From an uncultured Alphaproteobacteria bacterium (lineage in GTDB: Bacteria; Pseudomonadota; Alphaproteobacteria; Rhizobiales; Aestuariivirgaceae), in the NCBI GenBank assembly GCA_945957365.1, contig CAMFKI010000021.1:1-64000 (forward strand): DNA of 64,000 nucleotides. The letters are read 5' to 3'. Position numbers and translations under genes: made by a program. Position 1 is the stretch's first letter; each line of letters begins with the position of its first letter. The notes beneath the pieces were generated by a model, which was not told where the DNA came from, ran no database searches, and saw only the letters and a program-made list of their open reading frames with translations. Shown piece by piece: positions 29,256 to 38,778 of the stretch.

Positions 29256-30499
29256 GCGGCGAGCCTGGCCTCGAGATGGGATGCGCCGCGCCCGGTGACC
29301 TCAGCGGTGACGATGGCGCCCGGCGCCATGCGGGACTGGAACTTCACCTGCGCGAAATGCTCGGTGCGGCCCATGGCCTCGGTCTCGACCAGCACCTGGC
29401 GCGTGGCGCCAACTTCCGATGCAAGGAACGCATCGAGCCGATGCTCGCCCTTGGCACGCAGCAGTGCCGCGCGCTCCTTGACGACATGCTTCTCCAGCTG
29501 CGGCATGCGCGCGGCGGGCGTGCCGGGGCGGGGAGAGAACGGAAAGACATGGAGATAGGTGAGGCCGCAGTCATCGACGATCTTCAGCGAGTTGGCGAAC
29601 ATCGCGTCGGTCTCGGTCGGGAAGCCGGCGATGATGTCGGCCCCGAACACGATGCCGGGTCGGCGGGCGCGCAGCTCCGAACAGAAGGCGATCGAGTCCT
29701 CGCGCGCGTGGCGGCGCTTCATGCGCTTCAGGATCATGTTGTCGCCCGACTGCAGCGAGAGGTGGATATGCGGCATCACCCGCTCCTCCCCCGCGATCAC
29801 GTCCATCAGCTCGGGGTCGGCCTCGATCGAGTCGATGGAAGAAAGCCGCAGCCGCTTCAGTTCGGGAACGGTCTTCAGGATGCGATTGGCGAGCAGGCCC
29901 AGCTTTGGCGCGCCATCGAGGTCCGCACCCCACGACGTGAGGTCGACGCCGGTCAGCACCACCTCGGAATAGCCCGAGGCCACGAGGCGGCGCACCTGCT
30001 CCACCACATCGCCCGCCTGCAGCGAGCGCGAATTGCCCCGCCCGAAGGGAATGATGCAGAAGGTGCAGCGGTGGTCGCAGCCATTCTGCACCTGCACGAA
30101 GGCGCGGGTGCGCTCCTTCAGCCCATCGACGAGGTGCGGTGTGGCCACCTTCACCTCCATGATGTCGGAGACCGAGACGCGCGCATTGGCGCCGTGCTGC
30201 CAGCTTGCGGGTTTAAGCTTCTCCTCGTTGCCGAGCACGCGCGACACTTCCGGCATCTTGGCGAACATCTCGGGATCGGTCTGTGCGGCGCAGCCCGTGA
30301 CGATGATCTCGGCATCCGGGTTTTCGGCCTTGGCCTTGCGGATCGCCTGGCGCGCCTGTCGGGTGGCTTCCGCCGTCACCGCACAGGTGTTGAACACGAT
30401 GGCGTTGGACTTGCCGGCAGCTTCGGCATGGTTCCGCATCACCTCGGTCTCGTAGGTGTTGAGGCGGCAGCCGAAGGTGACGAATTTGGGCTCGCTCAT
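29252..30499 (-). CDS. mtaB: tRNA t6A37 methylthiotransferase MtaB
   Basis: 415 residues. N-terminal UPF0004 domain (FGCRLNTYETEVM, FNTCAVTAEATRQARQAIRK, VTGCAAQ with three cluster cysteines), radical-SAM core QNGCDHRCTFCIIPFGRGNS (CxxxCxxC) and a C-terminal TRAM-like region. Converts t6A to ms2t6A at position 37 of tRNAs reading ANN codons, using two 4Fe-4S clusters. Four bp after dapF; overlaps ftsY. Confidence 0.95.
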   Translation of the reverse strand: MSEPKFVTFGCRLNTYETEVMRNHAEAAGKSNAIVFNTCAVTAEATRQARQAIRKAKAENPDAEIIVTGCAAQTDPEMFAKMPEVSRVLGNEEKLKPASWQHGANARVSVSDIMEVKVATPHLVDGLKERTRAFVQVQNGCDHRCTFCIIPFGRGNSRSLQAGDVVEQVRRLVASGYSEVVLTGVDLTSWGADLDGAPKLGLLANRILKTVPELKRLRLSSIDSIEADPELMDVIAGEERVMPHIHLSLQSGDNMILKRMKRRHAREDSIAFCSELRARRPGIVFGADIIAGFPTETDAMFANSLKIVDDCGLTYLHVFPFSPRPGTPAARMPQLEKHVVKERAALLRAKGEHRLDAFLASEVGATRQVLVETEAMGRTEHFAQVKFQSRMAPGAIVTAEVTGRGASHLEARLAA

Positions 30500-30502
30500 G
30501 GC

Positions 30503-31360
30503 TCAGCCCGCCAGATGCGGCGGCAGATCGCCTTCGAATTCATAGGCCACGGGGCCGGTCATGATGACATGGCCATCGCCCTCGCGGATGGCCATGAACA
30601 GGTCACCGCCCGGCAGCGTGATGGTGGCCTTGTCGTCCAACCGCTTCAGGCGATGGCCCGCCGCCATGACGGCACAGGCCGCCGTGCCGCAGGCCTTGGT
30701 GAGCCCTGCACCGCGCTCCCACACCTTGATGACCACGTGGCTGCGGTCATCGATGCGGGCCAGCGTGATGTTGGCGCGCTTCGGAAACAGCGGGTGGTGC
30801 TCCAGCATCGGCCCGACCTTCGCGAGGTCGACGACATCGAGGTCCTTTACCCAGAAAATGCAATGCGGGTTGCCGACATTGACCACCGAAGGCCGGTCGA
30901 TCAGCGGCGCCTCGACGGGCCCGACATGAAGATCGATGTAGCGCGTGTCGTGGAACTTCTCGGAGAGCGGAATGTCCTGCCAGTCGAAGCGGGGCGCGCC
31001 CATGTCGACGGTGACCAGCTTCTCGCCGCCCTTCTCGGCGACGAGGAAGCCGCCCTTGGTGTCGATGGTGGCGCGGCTCGCCTTCTTCTCGTCGAACAGG
31101 ATGTCGGCGATGCAGCGCGTGGCATTGCCGCAGGATTCGACCTCGCCGCCCTCATTGTTCCAGATGCGCATGGTGACGTCGGCCTTGGCGGACGGCTCCA
31201 GCACGATCAACTGGTCGCAGCCGATCCCCGTCTTGCGGTCGGCGATCGCCCGGGCGCGGGCCTCGTCCATCGCAACGGGACGACGGCGCGCGTCGAAAAC
31301 GACGAAGTCGTTTCCGAGCCCGTTCATCTTGCGGAAATGGAGCGGCGAGGCGGAACTCAT
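30503..31360 (-). CDS. dapF: Diaminopimelate epimerase
   Basis: 285 residues from MSSASPLHFRKMNGLGNDFV. Both catalytic cysteines are present, in ESCGNATRC and in TKACGTAACA; FVVFDARR and VNVGNPHCIFWV are further signatures. Converts LL- to meso-diaminopimelate for lysine and peptidoglycan. First gene of dapF-mtaB-ftsY-yciB. A far longer open frame upstream (to 32164) runs antisense to the shikimate dehydrogenase gene and is rejected. Confidence 0.97.
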   Translation of the reverse strand: MSSASPLHFRKMNGLGNDFVVFDARRRPVAMDEARARAIADRKTGIGCDQLIVLEPSAKADVTMRIWNNEGGEVESCGNATRCIADILFDEKKASRATIDTKGGFLVAEKGGEKLVTVDMGAPRFDWQDIPLSEKFHDTRYIDLHVGPVEAPLIDRPSVVNVGNPHCIFWVKDLDVVDLAKVGPMLEHHPLFPKRANITLARIDDRSHVVIKVWERGAGLTKACGTAACAVMAAGHRLKRLDDKATITLPGGDLFMAIREGDGHVIMTGPVAYEFEGDLPPHLAG

Positions 31361-31441
31361 GAGGGGGCTTATATGGGAAAAGCCTTGAGGATTGCTAGAC
31401 CGGCGAGAGATGCTAGCGTGCGGCAAAAATGGGAGGCAGGC

Positions 31442-32293
31442 GTGGCGGCACGGGATTTCACGAGCGAACTGGTGGGCTCCTTCTCGGAGGGATCGAACGG
31501 CAACCCCACGGTCGCCATGATCGAGGCGGCCTTCCGCCACCACGGCCTCAACTGGCGCTACATCAACTGCGAGGTGCCGCCCGACAGGCTGGCCGACGCC
31601 GTAAAGGGGGCCCGCGCCATGGGCTGGAAGGGCTTCAACCTGTCGATCCCGCACAAGGTGACGGTCATCCAGCACCTCGATGGCCTGGGGGAGAGTGCGG
31701 CCATCATGGGTGCGGTCAACTGCGCCGTGAACCGCGACGGCAAACTCATCGGCGAGAACACCGACGGCAAGGGCTTCCTCAAGTCGCTGATGGAGGTGGT
31801 GGACCCGAAGGGCAAGGCCATCGTGATGTTCGGGGCGGGCGGTGCGGCGCGCGCCATCGGCGTCGAGCTGGCGCTGGCCGGCGCGAAGTCCCTGACCATC
31901 GTCAACCGCTCGGCCGAGCGCGCCGAGCCACTGGTCAAGCTCTTGAACGAAAAGACGAAAACCCCGACGACGCTGACGGTATGGCCGACGCACTACCGCG
32001 TGCCCGAGGGCACCGACATCGTGGTCAATGCCACTTCCATCGGGCTGGCCGACGGCAACCAGCCGCTGGCTGTGGACCTGTCCTCCCTCAAGCCCGGCAT
32101 GGTGGTGGCGGACGTCATCGTCGACCCGCCGGACACCCGATTCCTGAGGGATTCCAAGTCGCAAGGCTGCACGGTGATCGACGGCCTGGGCATGCTCGTC
32201 AACCAGGGGGTGATCGGGGTGAAGTACTGGACGGGGCTGGACGTCGACTCGGAGGCGATGCGGCGGGAGCTGGAGCGGATTTTCAGTTCTTAG
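31442..32293 (+). CDS. Shikimate dehydrogenase-like protein (AroE family, divergent N-terminus)
   Basis: 283 residues from GTG with GGGAGG upstream. Catalytic Lys72 in NLSIPHK and Asp108 in ENTDGKGF are intact, as are the NADP-binding FGAGGAARA and VNRS and the C-terminal GLGMLVNQG. The N-terminal shikimate-binding region, normally HSxSPxxHN, reads GSFSEGSNGNP, so substrate recognition may differ from canonical AroE. It may be a quinate/shikimate dehydrogenase of another class. Divergent from dapF, 81 bp apart. Confidence 0.85.
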   Translation: MAARDFTSELVGSFSEGSNGNPTVAMIEAAFRHHGLNWRYINCEVPPDRLADAVKGARAMGWKGFNLSIPHKVTVIQHLDGLGESAAIMGAVNCAVNRDGKLIGENTDGKGFLKSLMEVVDPKGKAIVMFGAGGAARAIGVELALAGAKSLTIVNRSAERAEPLVKLLNEKTKTPTTLTVWPTHYRVPEGTDIVVNATSIGLADGNQPLAVDLSSLKPGMVVADVIVDPPDTRFLRDSKSQGCTVIDGLGMLVNQGVIGVKYWTGLDVDSEAMRRELERIFSS

Positions 32294-32318
32294 TCAATGA
32301 GTTACCCTCATTGAAGCC

Positions 32319-32399
32319 GTCACCCCAACGAAAGCCGGGGCCCCGCTTCGGGCGGCCGTCATGGGGAAAGCTGGATCCCGGCTTTCGCCGGGATGACGG
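32319..32399. repeat. Intergenic palindromic repeat (GTCACCCC...GGGATGACGG family)
   Basis: GTCACCCCAACGAAAGCCGG-GGCCCCGC ... GGATCCCGGCTTTCGCCGGG-ATGACGGG. A third, one-armed copy (GGGGTCCCGGCTTTCGCCGG-GATGACGGC) follows at 32541-32570. Together they account for most of the 288-bp gap between the two convergent genes. Confidence 0.85.
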
Positions 32400-32581
32400 G
32401 CCTTAGGAGGGGCCCGCCTGGATCGAGTTCGTAACGATTGATTTTGGCCGGTTTTCGGGGCGCTATCCCCCTACACAAGTCTCCCGGTAAGCCGCTCTCT
32501 GGCCTCTCAAGGGCCTTCTACACGTCCAGCCCAGCCAATGCGGGGTCCCGGCTTTCGCCGGGATGACGGCCGTGAAGAACC

Positions 32582-33013
32582 CTACAGCCGCCCCAATTCC
32601 TCATCCTCGCAGCTCCGCCCGCAGTCGCTCAGCGCATCCTCCAGGAACTCGGAAAGCAGCGGCAATCCAAGGAGATAGTCGGCGGTGCGGTCATTGTGGG
32701 CCGCCGCCGCCTGTTCCCGGGCCTCCTCCCACTCGGAAATGTCGTAGTCGCCCCGCCCCACCCAGGTCAGCGCCACCAGGTCGATCTGGCGGTCCTCGTC
32801 CATCGCATTGACGAAGCTGCGGATTTCCTTGGCCGCAGGATCGTTGCCGCGGGCTTCCAGCACGCTCACCATGCCGTCGTCGGTGGCGTTCGAACCGGGG
32901 TCCGAGACGGTGGGCACGTCCTTCACCTCGAACTGGCGCGCCTTGGCGATGATGAAGCAGACCTGGTCGGTCGAAACGGCGAGTTCGATGTCGGGTGTCT
33001 GGTCGGATAGCAT
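32582..33013 (-). CDS. DUF3775 domain protein
   Basis: 143 residues from MLSDQTPDIELAVSTDQVCF. The C-terminal block FVNAMDEDRQIDLVALTWVGRG-DYDISEWEEARE is the DUF3775 core; the protein is acidic. Function unknown, common in alphaproteobacteria. No signal peptide, no membrane segment. GGGGGAG precedes the ATG. Confidence 0.85.
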   Translation of the reverse strand: MLSDQTPDIELAVSTDQVCFIIAKARQFEVKDVPTVSDPGSNATDDGMVSVLEARGNDPAAKEIRSFVNAMDEDRQIDLVALTWVGRGDYDISEWEEAREQAAAAHNDRTADYLLGLPLLSEFLEDALSDCGRSCEDEELGRL

Positions 33014-33253
33014 GGGTGCTCCCCCTTGGGCTGAACGCACCGCAACGCCGGGGCCGCCGGCTTGTTTCAGCCCCCGGGAAATTTGACTCCGCGCCCGCTT
33101 TCCCCTATGGCCCTCCCATCACACGACGGCTTGAACGTCTTCAGGCGGTCTCACACATGGGGTTCTGACATTCCCGGGAGGTGAGGCGGCCAACATCCGG
33201 CAGCGAGTTTCGCCCCCGGGTGCGAATTTCGTTTGTGCCGAAGGAAATGGAAC

Positions 33254-34813
33254 ATGTTTGACACCTTAAGCGACCGCCTGTCGGGCATCCTGGACAAGAT
33301 CACCGGACGCGGTGCCCTGTCGGAAGGAGACGTCGAGGACGCGCTGCGCGAAGTGCGCCGCGCGCTGCTCGAGGCCGACGTGGCGCTCGAGGTGGTGAAG
33401 AGCTTCACCGAGAAGGTGCGCGACAAGGCGGTGGGCGCCGAGATCGTCAAGTCGGTGAAGCCCGGCCAGATGGTCGTGAAGATCGTCCATGACGCGATGG
33501 TCGAGACGCTGGGCGGCGGTGAGAACACCGCCCTCAACCTGCGTGCCTCGCCGCCCGTCGCCATTCTCATGGTGGGCCTGCAGGGCTCGGGCAAGACCAC
33601 GACCACCGCCAAGATCGCCAAGCGTCTGACCGAGCGCGAGAAGCGCCGCGTGCTGATGGCCTCGCTCGACACCCGCCGCCCGGCCGCTCAGGAACAGCTC
33701 GCCATCCTCGGCAAGCAGGTCCATGTCGATACGCTGCCCATCGTCCCCGGCCAGCAGCCGGTGGAGATCGCCAGGCGCGCCATGTCGGAAGCCCGCAAGG
33801 GTGGCTATGACGTCGTCATGCTCGACACCGCGGGCCGTCTTTCCATCGACGAGGAACTGCTCGCCGAAGCGGCCGCCGTGCGCGACATCGTGAAGCCCAA
33901 CGAGACGCTGCTTGTTGCGGACGCGCTCACCGGCCAGGACGCGGTTGTTCTCGCGCGCAACTTCGATGAAAAGATCGGCGTCTCCGGCATCGTGCTGACC
34001 CGTATCGACGGCGATGGCCGCGGCGGTGCGGCCCTCTCGATGCGCCAGGTGACGGGCAAGCCCATCAAGCTGATGGGCACGGGCGAAAAGCTCGACGGGC
34101 TGGAGGACTTCCACCCCGAGCGCATCGCCGGCCGCATCCTCGGCATGGGCGACGTGGTGTCTCTCGTCGAGAAGGCCGCGCTAAACATCGACCAGGAAAA
34201 GGCGAAGAAGATCGCCGAGCGCATGAAGAAGGGCGCTTTCGATCTCGATGACCTTTCCGACCAGCTGAAGCAGCTGCAGAAATTGGGCGGCATGGGCGGC
34301 GTGATGAACATGCTGCCCGGCATGGGCAAGATCAAGAAGCAGGTCGAGGGCATGGACCTCGACAACAAGCTGCTGAAGCGCCAGGTGGCGATCATCAGCT
34401 CGATGACGCCTTACGAGCGCCGGAACCCCAAGGTGATGGACGCCAAGCGCAAGAAGCGCGTGGCCGCGGGCTCCGGCTCCAAGGTCGAGGAAATCAACCG
34501 CCTTCTGAAGATGCACATCCAGATGGCCGGCATGATGAAGCAGATGGGCCAGGGCAAGGGCCTGTTCGGCAAGATGATGGGCAAGGGTGCGCCCGACGCG
34601 GCGGAACTCGAGAAGATGCAGGCGGAACTCGCCAACCTCGACCCCAACGCGCTGCCCGAGGATTTGAAGGACATGATGAAGGGCGGCTCGCTCCCCTCCA
34701 TGCCGGGGCTTCCGGGCCTCGGGGCGGGAAAGCTCCCCGGGCTCGGCAACCTGCCGGGGCTGGGCGGTGGATCGCCCTTCAAGGGATTGCCGGGTTTCGG
34801 CAAGAAGAAGTGA
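33254..34813 (+). CDS. ffh: Signal recognition particle protein Ffh
   Basis: 519 residues. NG domain with GLQGSGKTTTTAKIAKRL (G1), DTRRPAAQEQL (G2), DTAGRLS (G3) and TRIDGDGRGGAALS (G4), then the methionine-rich M domain (QLKQLQKLGGMGGVMNMLPGMG, MTPYERRNPKVMDAKRKKRVA) and a Gly/Leu/Pro-rich tail. Binds signal sequences and 4.5S RNA and delivers ribosomes to FtsY. RBS AAGGAAAUGGAAC precedes the ATG. Heads ffh-rpsP-rimM-trmD-rplS. Confidence 0.97.
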   Translation: MFDTLSDRLSGILDKITGRGALSEGDVEDALREVRRALLEADVALEVVKSFTEKVRDKAVGAEIVKSVKPGQMVVKIVHDAMVETLGGGENTALNLRASPPVAILMVGLQGSGKTTTTAKIAKRLTEREKRRVLMASLDTRRPAAQEQLAILGKQVHVDTLPIVPGQQPVEIARRAMSEARKGGYDVVMLDTAGRLSIDEELLAEAAAVRDIVKPNETLLVADALTGQDAVVLARNFDEKIGVSGIVLTRIDGDGRGGAALSMRQVTGKPIKLMGTGEKLDGLEDFHPERIAGRILGMGDVVSLVEKAALNIDQEKAKKIAERMKKGAFDLDDLSDQLKQLQKLGGMGGVMNMLPGMGKIKKQVEGMDLDNKLLKRQVAIISSMTPYERRNPKVMDAKRKKRVAAGSGSKVEEINRLLKMHIQMAGMMKQMGQGKGLFGKMMGKGAPDAAELEKMQAELANLDPNALPEDLKDMMKGGSLPSMPGLPGLGAGKLPGLGNLPGLGGGSPFKGLPGFGKKK

Positions 34814-34845
34814 ATTGATCAGAACACGGACTAAAGGAGAAACAC

Positions 34846-35193
34846 ATGGCCGTTAAGATGAGACTCGCCCGCGCTGGCACCAAGAAGCGCCCCTACTACC
34901 ACATCGTGATCGCCGACGCGGCTGCGCCCCGCGACGGCAAGTTCATCGACGTGGTCGGCGCCTTCAACCCGATGCTGAAGAAGGACGACGCCAACCGCGT
35001 GAAGCTCGACGGCGAGAAGGCCGCTGCCTGGCTCAAGAAGGGCGCCCAGCCGACCGACCGCGTGCTGCGCTTCCTCGACAAGGCCGGCCTCGCGAAGCGC
35101 GAAGCCCGCAACAACCCGAACAAGGCCCAGCCCGGCAAGAAGCGCCAGGAGCGCGAGAAGGCCGCCGCTGCGGCCGCTGCCGCCAACGGCTAA
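34846..35193 (+). CDS. rpsP: 30S ribosomal protein S16
   Basis: 115 residues. [20 protein letters not shown] and [19 protein letters not shown] are S16 signatures; the C-terminal ~30 residues are a Lys/Ala/Arg-rich extension as in other alphaproteobacteria. AAAGGAGAAAC upstream is a strong RBS. 32 bp after ffh. Confidence 0.97.
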   Translation: MAVKMRLARAGTKKRPYYHIVIADAAAPRDGKFIDVVGAFNPMLKKDDANRVKLDGEKAAAWLKKGAQPTDRVLRFLDKAGLAKREARNNPNKAQPGKKRQEREKAAAAAAAANG

Positions 35194-35201
35194 GCTCTTT
35201 C

Positions 35202-35341
35202 CTTCTCCCGTTGCGAAGCAATGGGAGAAGGTGGCGCGAAGCGACGGATGAGGGCCTCTCATCCGCGCGCCGTGCCGCCTGAAAGAGCCCTCATCCGCCC
35301 TTCGGGCACCTTCTCCCATCGGCTGCGCCGACGGGAGAAGG
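35202..35341. repeat. Palindromic repeat of the CCTTCTCCC family between rpsP and rimM
   Basis: CCTTCTCCCGTTGCGAAGCA-ATGGGAGAAGG, GGATGAGGGC ... GCCCTCATCC, CACCTTCTCCCATCGGCTGC-GCCGACGGGAGAAGG: two short hairpins that are also inverted relative to each other. Same element as inside each copy of 5576-6439. Confidence 0.88.
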
Positions 35342-35354
35342 GAAATGGAAGGCC

Positions 35355-35885
35355 ATGACACGCGATCTTGTTCTCGTCGGCGCCATCACGGCGGCCCATG
35401 GCATCCGGGGCGAGGTGAAGCTCAGGAGCTTCACCGCTGATCCCGGCGCCATCGCTTCCTACTCGCCGCTCGAAACCGCGGCGGGACGGAAGATCGAGAT
35501 CGCCAGGGTGCGCCCGCAGAAGGATGGCTTCATCGCCATCCTGAAGGGGGTCACCGACCGCAATGCCGCGGAGGCGCTTCGAGGCACGGAACTCTTCGTG
35601 CCGCGCGAGCGCCTTCCCGAGCCGGAGGATGACGAGGTCTATGTCCATGACCTCATCGGCATGCCGGTTCACCTCAGCGACGGTTCGCTTCTGGGCGAGA
35701 TCGTCGACGTGGCGGATTACGGGGCGGGCGACCTCATCGACGTGAAGGTCGAAGGCCTCAAGGACACGGTGCTGATCCCCTTCGCCGACCAGTATGTGCT
35801 GGAGACGCGCGAAGACCGGATCGTCATCGATCTGCCCGAGGGCTTCCTCGATGCGGATGCGAAGCGGGAGGATGAGGCGCCATGA
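35355..35885 (+). CDS. rimM: 16S rRNA processing protein RimM
   Basis: 176 residues: N-terminal barrel [20 protein letters not shown], then the PRC-like barrel with [28 protein letters not shown] and [11 protein letters not shown]. Binds S19 in late 30S assembly. The stop overlaps the trmD start (ATGA). Confidence 0.95.
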   Translation: MTRDLVLVGAITAAHGIRGEVKLRSFTADPGAIASYSPLETAAGRKIEIARVRPQKDGFIAILKGVTDRNAAEALRGTELFVPRERLPEPEDDEVYVHDLIGMPVHLSDGSLLGEIVDVADYGAGDLIDVKVEGLKDTVLIPFADQYVLETREDRIVIDLPEGFLDADAKREDEAP

Positions 35886-36574
35886 GCTTTCACGCCACCG
35901 TGCTGACGCTGTTCCCGGAGATGTTTCCGGGGCCGCTGGGTATATCGCTGGCGGGACGCGCGCTCGAGCAGGGCATCTGGTCGCTCGAGGCCCGCGACAT
36001 CCGGGCCTCGTCCACGGATCGCCACCGCACGGTGGACGACCATCCGGCGGGTGGCGGCGCCGGCATGGTGCTGAAGCCCGACGTGCTGGCCGCGGCGATC
36101 GACGCCGCAGCCCATGAGGGCCCCAGGCTGCTGATGAGCCCGCGGGGCGAGCCGCTCACCCAGCCGCTCGTGCGCGAGCTGGCAGGGGGACCGGGATGCC
36201 TGATCGTCTGCGGCCGCTTCGAGGGCGTGGACGAGCGGGTGATCGAGAAGCGCAACCTGCGCGAGGTCTCGATCGGCGACTACGTGCTCTCGGGCGGCGA
36301 ACCGGCCGCCCTGGTGCTGCTCGACGCCATCGTGAGGCTGCTGCCCGGGGTCATGGGAAAGCAGGCCTCGGGCGAGGAAGAAAGCTTCGAAGGGGGGCTC
36401 CTGGAGCACCCGCATTACACCAAGCCCAACAACTGGGAAGGTGTTGAAATTCCGGGGATTCTCCTCTCCGGCGACCACAAGGCGATCGCCAAGTGGAAGC
36501 AGGCGCAGCGGGAGGCCCTGACACGTGCCAGACGGCCCGACCTGTGGCAGGTCCACGAGTCGGGAAAGATTTGA
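35882..36574 (+). CDS. trmD: tRNA (guanine-N1)-methyltransferase
   Basis: 230 residues. [39 protein letters not shown] and the SAM-binding knot [17 protein letters not shown] are all conserved. Methylates G37 of tRNAs with CNN/GNN-type contexts to prevent +1 frameshifting. Coupled to rimM. Confidence 0.97.
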   Translation: MSFHATVLTLFPEMFPGPLGISLAGRALEQGIWSLEARDIRASSTDRHRTVDDHPAGGGAGMVLKPDVLAAAIDAAAHEGPRLLMSPRGEPLTQPLVRELAGGPGCLIVCGRFEGVDERVIEKRNLREVSIGDYVLSGGEPAALVLLDAIVRLLPGVMGKQASGEEESFEGGLLEHPHYTKPNNWEGVEIPGILLSGDHKAIAKWKQAQREALTRARRPDLWQVHESGKI

Positions 36575-36629
36575 TTTTGAACCGGGTTGGGGCTATAGGC
36601 CCCCATCCCTTTAAGGAAGACAGTCAGTC

Positions 36630-37028
36630 ATGGATATCATCGCTCAGCTCGAAAAAGAGCAGGCCGCAGTCGTGGCCGCCCAGCGCGCCGTGCCGGAATT
36701 CGGCCCGGGCGACACCGTCATCGTCAACGTCAAGGTCAAGGAAGGCGAACGCTCGCGCGTGCAGGCCTATGAAGGCGTATGCATCGCGCGTTCCGGCGGC
36801 GGCCTGAACGAGAACTTCACCGTCCGCAAGATGTCCTACGGCGAGGGCGTGGAGCGCGTGTTCCCGATCTTCTCCCCGATGATCGACTCGATCAAGGTCG
36901 TGCGCCGTGGTGCGGTGCGCCGCGCCAAGCTCTATTACCTGCGTGGCCGCACCGGCAAGTCGGCGCGTATCGCCGAGAAGCAGAAGGCCATGGGCCTCGC
37001 CGCCGCTCCCGAGAAGGCTGCCGAGTAA
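36630..37028 (+). CDS. rplS: 50S ribosomal protein L19
   Basis: 132 residues. [60 protein letters not shown] and the [15 protein letters not shown] end are diagnostic. Last gene of the operon, followed by a strong terminator. Confidence 0.98.
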   Translation: MDIIAQLEKEQAAVVAAQRAVPEFGPGDTVIVNVKVKEGERSRVQAYEGVCIARSGGGLNENFTVRKMSYGEGVERVFPIFSPMIDSIKVVRRGAVRRAKLYYLRGRTGKSARIAEKQKAMGLAAAPEKAAE

Positions 37029-37056
37029 CACACCGCTTCGGCGCAAGAATTATTCT

Positions 37057-37092
37057 GAAAGGGCCGGAACTTTCCGGCCCTTTCTGTTTTTT
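37057..37092 (+). terminator. Rho-independent terminator of the ffh-rplS operon
   Basis: Thirteen-base perfect arms GAAAGGGCCGGAA (37057-37069) and TTCCGGCCCTTTC (37072-37084) followed by TGTTTTTT. Confidence 0.95.
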
Positions 37093-37215
37093 CCCTCCGG
37101 GTGCGCACTAGTGCACATTTCGATTCACACTGTGCTTGACCACAGTGGGAACAACAACAGTATGTGCCGCACCGGCCCGCCGAAGCGGCTCACGCGGGCA
37201 CCGCAGGGAGAACAC

Positions 37216-38778
37216 ATGGAGGCATCGACACTGCCCCGGAAACGGCTTCCGGCTGCCTGGGCAGTGCTTGCAGTGGCGTTGGCGCTGCTGTTCGTGCTGG
37301 TCTCGGCGGTGGCGCTGCTGGCGTGGAACAGTTACCAGGACGCCATCGAGCGGTCGCGCGCCCGCGTGCTGACCGCGACCCAGGTCGTTTCCACCCATGT
37401 CGAATGGCTGACCACGACAAGCCTGCTCCTGATGGAGGAGATGGACCACGTGGTGGGGAGCGACATCAACACGCTGCGCCCCGACGCGGAGGCGGAACTC
37501 GCCCTGCACCTCAGGCACATGCCGCCGGGCGTCAGCGTGGCGCTGGCGGACCCTTCGGGACGGGTCGTCTATTCGACGGCCGATGGCGCCGCCACCAGCG
37601 GCCTCGGCGATGCCTATGGGCTGACGGTGGCGCAGCTCACCAAGGACCGGCCCTGGTACGTCTCCGCCATGGTCAAGGACCCGGGCAGCGGCGAACGGGT
37701 GTTCCTCATCGCCCAGCGCGTGGAGCGCGGCGGCACGCTGGCCGGCGAGGTGATCGTGCGCATTCCGGTCGAGGTGATGGCGGGGGTGTGGCGGTCGCTG
37801 CAACTGGGCCCGGGCTCGACCATCGGGCTGCTGCGCGACGACGGCTGGCAGGTGGCGCGCCATCCGCCCGTCGACACGCCGGCCAACCTCGCCAACTACG
37901 TCCTGTTCACCGATTACCTGAAGAAGAACGCCTCGGGCGTCTATGACGCCGTCTCGCCGGTCGACGGCGAGACCCGCATCGTCGGCTATCGCAAGGTGGC
38001 CAATGCGCCGCTCGTCGTCATCGCGTCGATCTCGCGCGACTTCGCGATGCTGCGGCTGCGCGAGCAGATGGGGCAGCTGGCGCTGTTCCTGCTGCCGGTG
38101 ATCGCCGGGCTCGTCGTGCTCTCGGTCTGGGTGATCAGGCTGCTGGCGCGCGACGAGCAGATGCGCGTGAGCCTCGCCGCCGCCGTCGAGCGCAACAATC
38201 TGCTGATGCGCGAGATCCACCACCGCACCAAGAACAACCTGCAGAGCGTCGCCTCGCTGCTCAAGCTGCAGCCGATCGGCGAGGAGGCGAAAGCCGCCAT
38301 GACCTCGCGCATCGCGGCGATGAGCGCCCTGCACGAGCAGGCCTACCGCTCCGACCAGTACAGCGAGGTGAACCTGCGCGATTACCTGCTCACCCTGATC
38401 GACACCATCCGGCGCTCCAACCCGGACCACATCGATTTCAAGACCGAGCTGGCCGAAGCCTCCGTCGACCGCGACCTGGCGCAGCCGCTGGGGCTGATCG
38501 CCAACGAGGTGATCAGCAATGCGGTGAAGCACGCCTTCCCCGGGCGCGACCACGGCACCATCACCATGACGCTCTCCATGATCGGCAGCGACCGCGCCCA
38601 GCTGGTGATCGCCGATGACGGGCCGGGCTTCACCCCCACCGGCAAGGAGAGCGGCATGGGCAGCCGCCTCATCCGCGCCTTTGCCCAGCAGCTCGGAAAC
38701 GACTATTCCTATGCCCGCGAGAACGGCACGCGCTTCGCGATCCGGTTTCCCGCGACACCCGGAGCGAGCGCCACGTGA
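37216..38778 (+). CDS. Membrane sensor histidine kinase, HisKA_2 family
   Basis: 520 residues. First helix about 14-38, a periplasmic sensor region of ~250 residues resembling a double-Cache domain (SVALADPSGRVVYST, DRPWYVSAM, GYRKVANAPLVVIASISRD), second helix about 293-315, then the HisKA_2 box REIHHRTKNNLQSVASLLKL (His335/336) and a HATPase domain with LIANEVISNAVKHAF (N box) and ADDGPGFTP (G box). Kinases of this type in alphaproteobacteria often feed the general stress or single-domain regulators. No response regulator is adjacent. AGGGAG precedes the ATG. The methyltransferase gene overlaps its stop. Confidence 0.92.
   Translation: MEASTLPRKRLPAAWAVLAVALALLFVLVSAVALLAWNSYQDAIERSRARVLTATQVVSTHVEWLTTTSLLLMEEMDHVVGSDINTLRPDAEAELALHLRHMPPGVSVALADPSGRVVYSTADGAATSGLGDAYGLTVAQLTKDRPWYVSAMVKDPGSGERVFLIAQRVERGGTLAGEVIVRIPVEVMAGVWRSLQLGPGSTIGLLRDDGWQVARHPPVDTPANLANYVLFTDYLKKNASGVYDAVSPVDGETRIVGYRKVANAPLVVIASISRDFAMLRLREQMGQLALFLLPVIAGLVVLSVWVIRLLARDEQMRVSLAAAVERNNLLMREIHHRTKNNLQSVASLLKLQPIGEEAKAAMTSRIAAMSALHEQAYRSDQYSEVNLRDYLLTLIDTIRRSNPDHIDFKTELAEASVDRDLAQPLGLIANEVISNAVKHAFPGRDHGTITMTLSMIGSDRAQLVIADDGPGFTPTGKESGMGSRLIRAFAQQLGNDYSYARENGTRFAIRFPATPGASAT

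Noticed and set aside
29276..32293. 1005-codon plus-strand frame
   Set aside because: Only its last 284 codons (from 31442) are the AroE-like gene; the rest is antisense to mtaB and dapF.
33014..33253. 4.5S (SRP) RNA gene upstream of ffh
   Set aside because: The conserved GGAAGGAAGCAGCC-type core is not found in this stretch.
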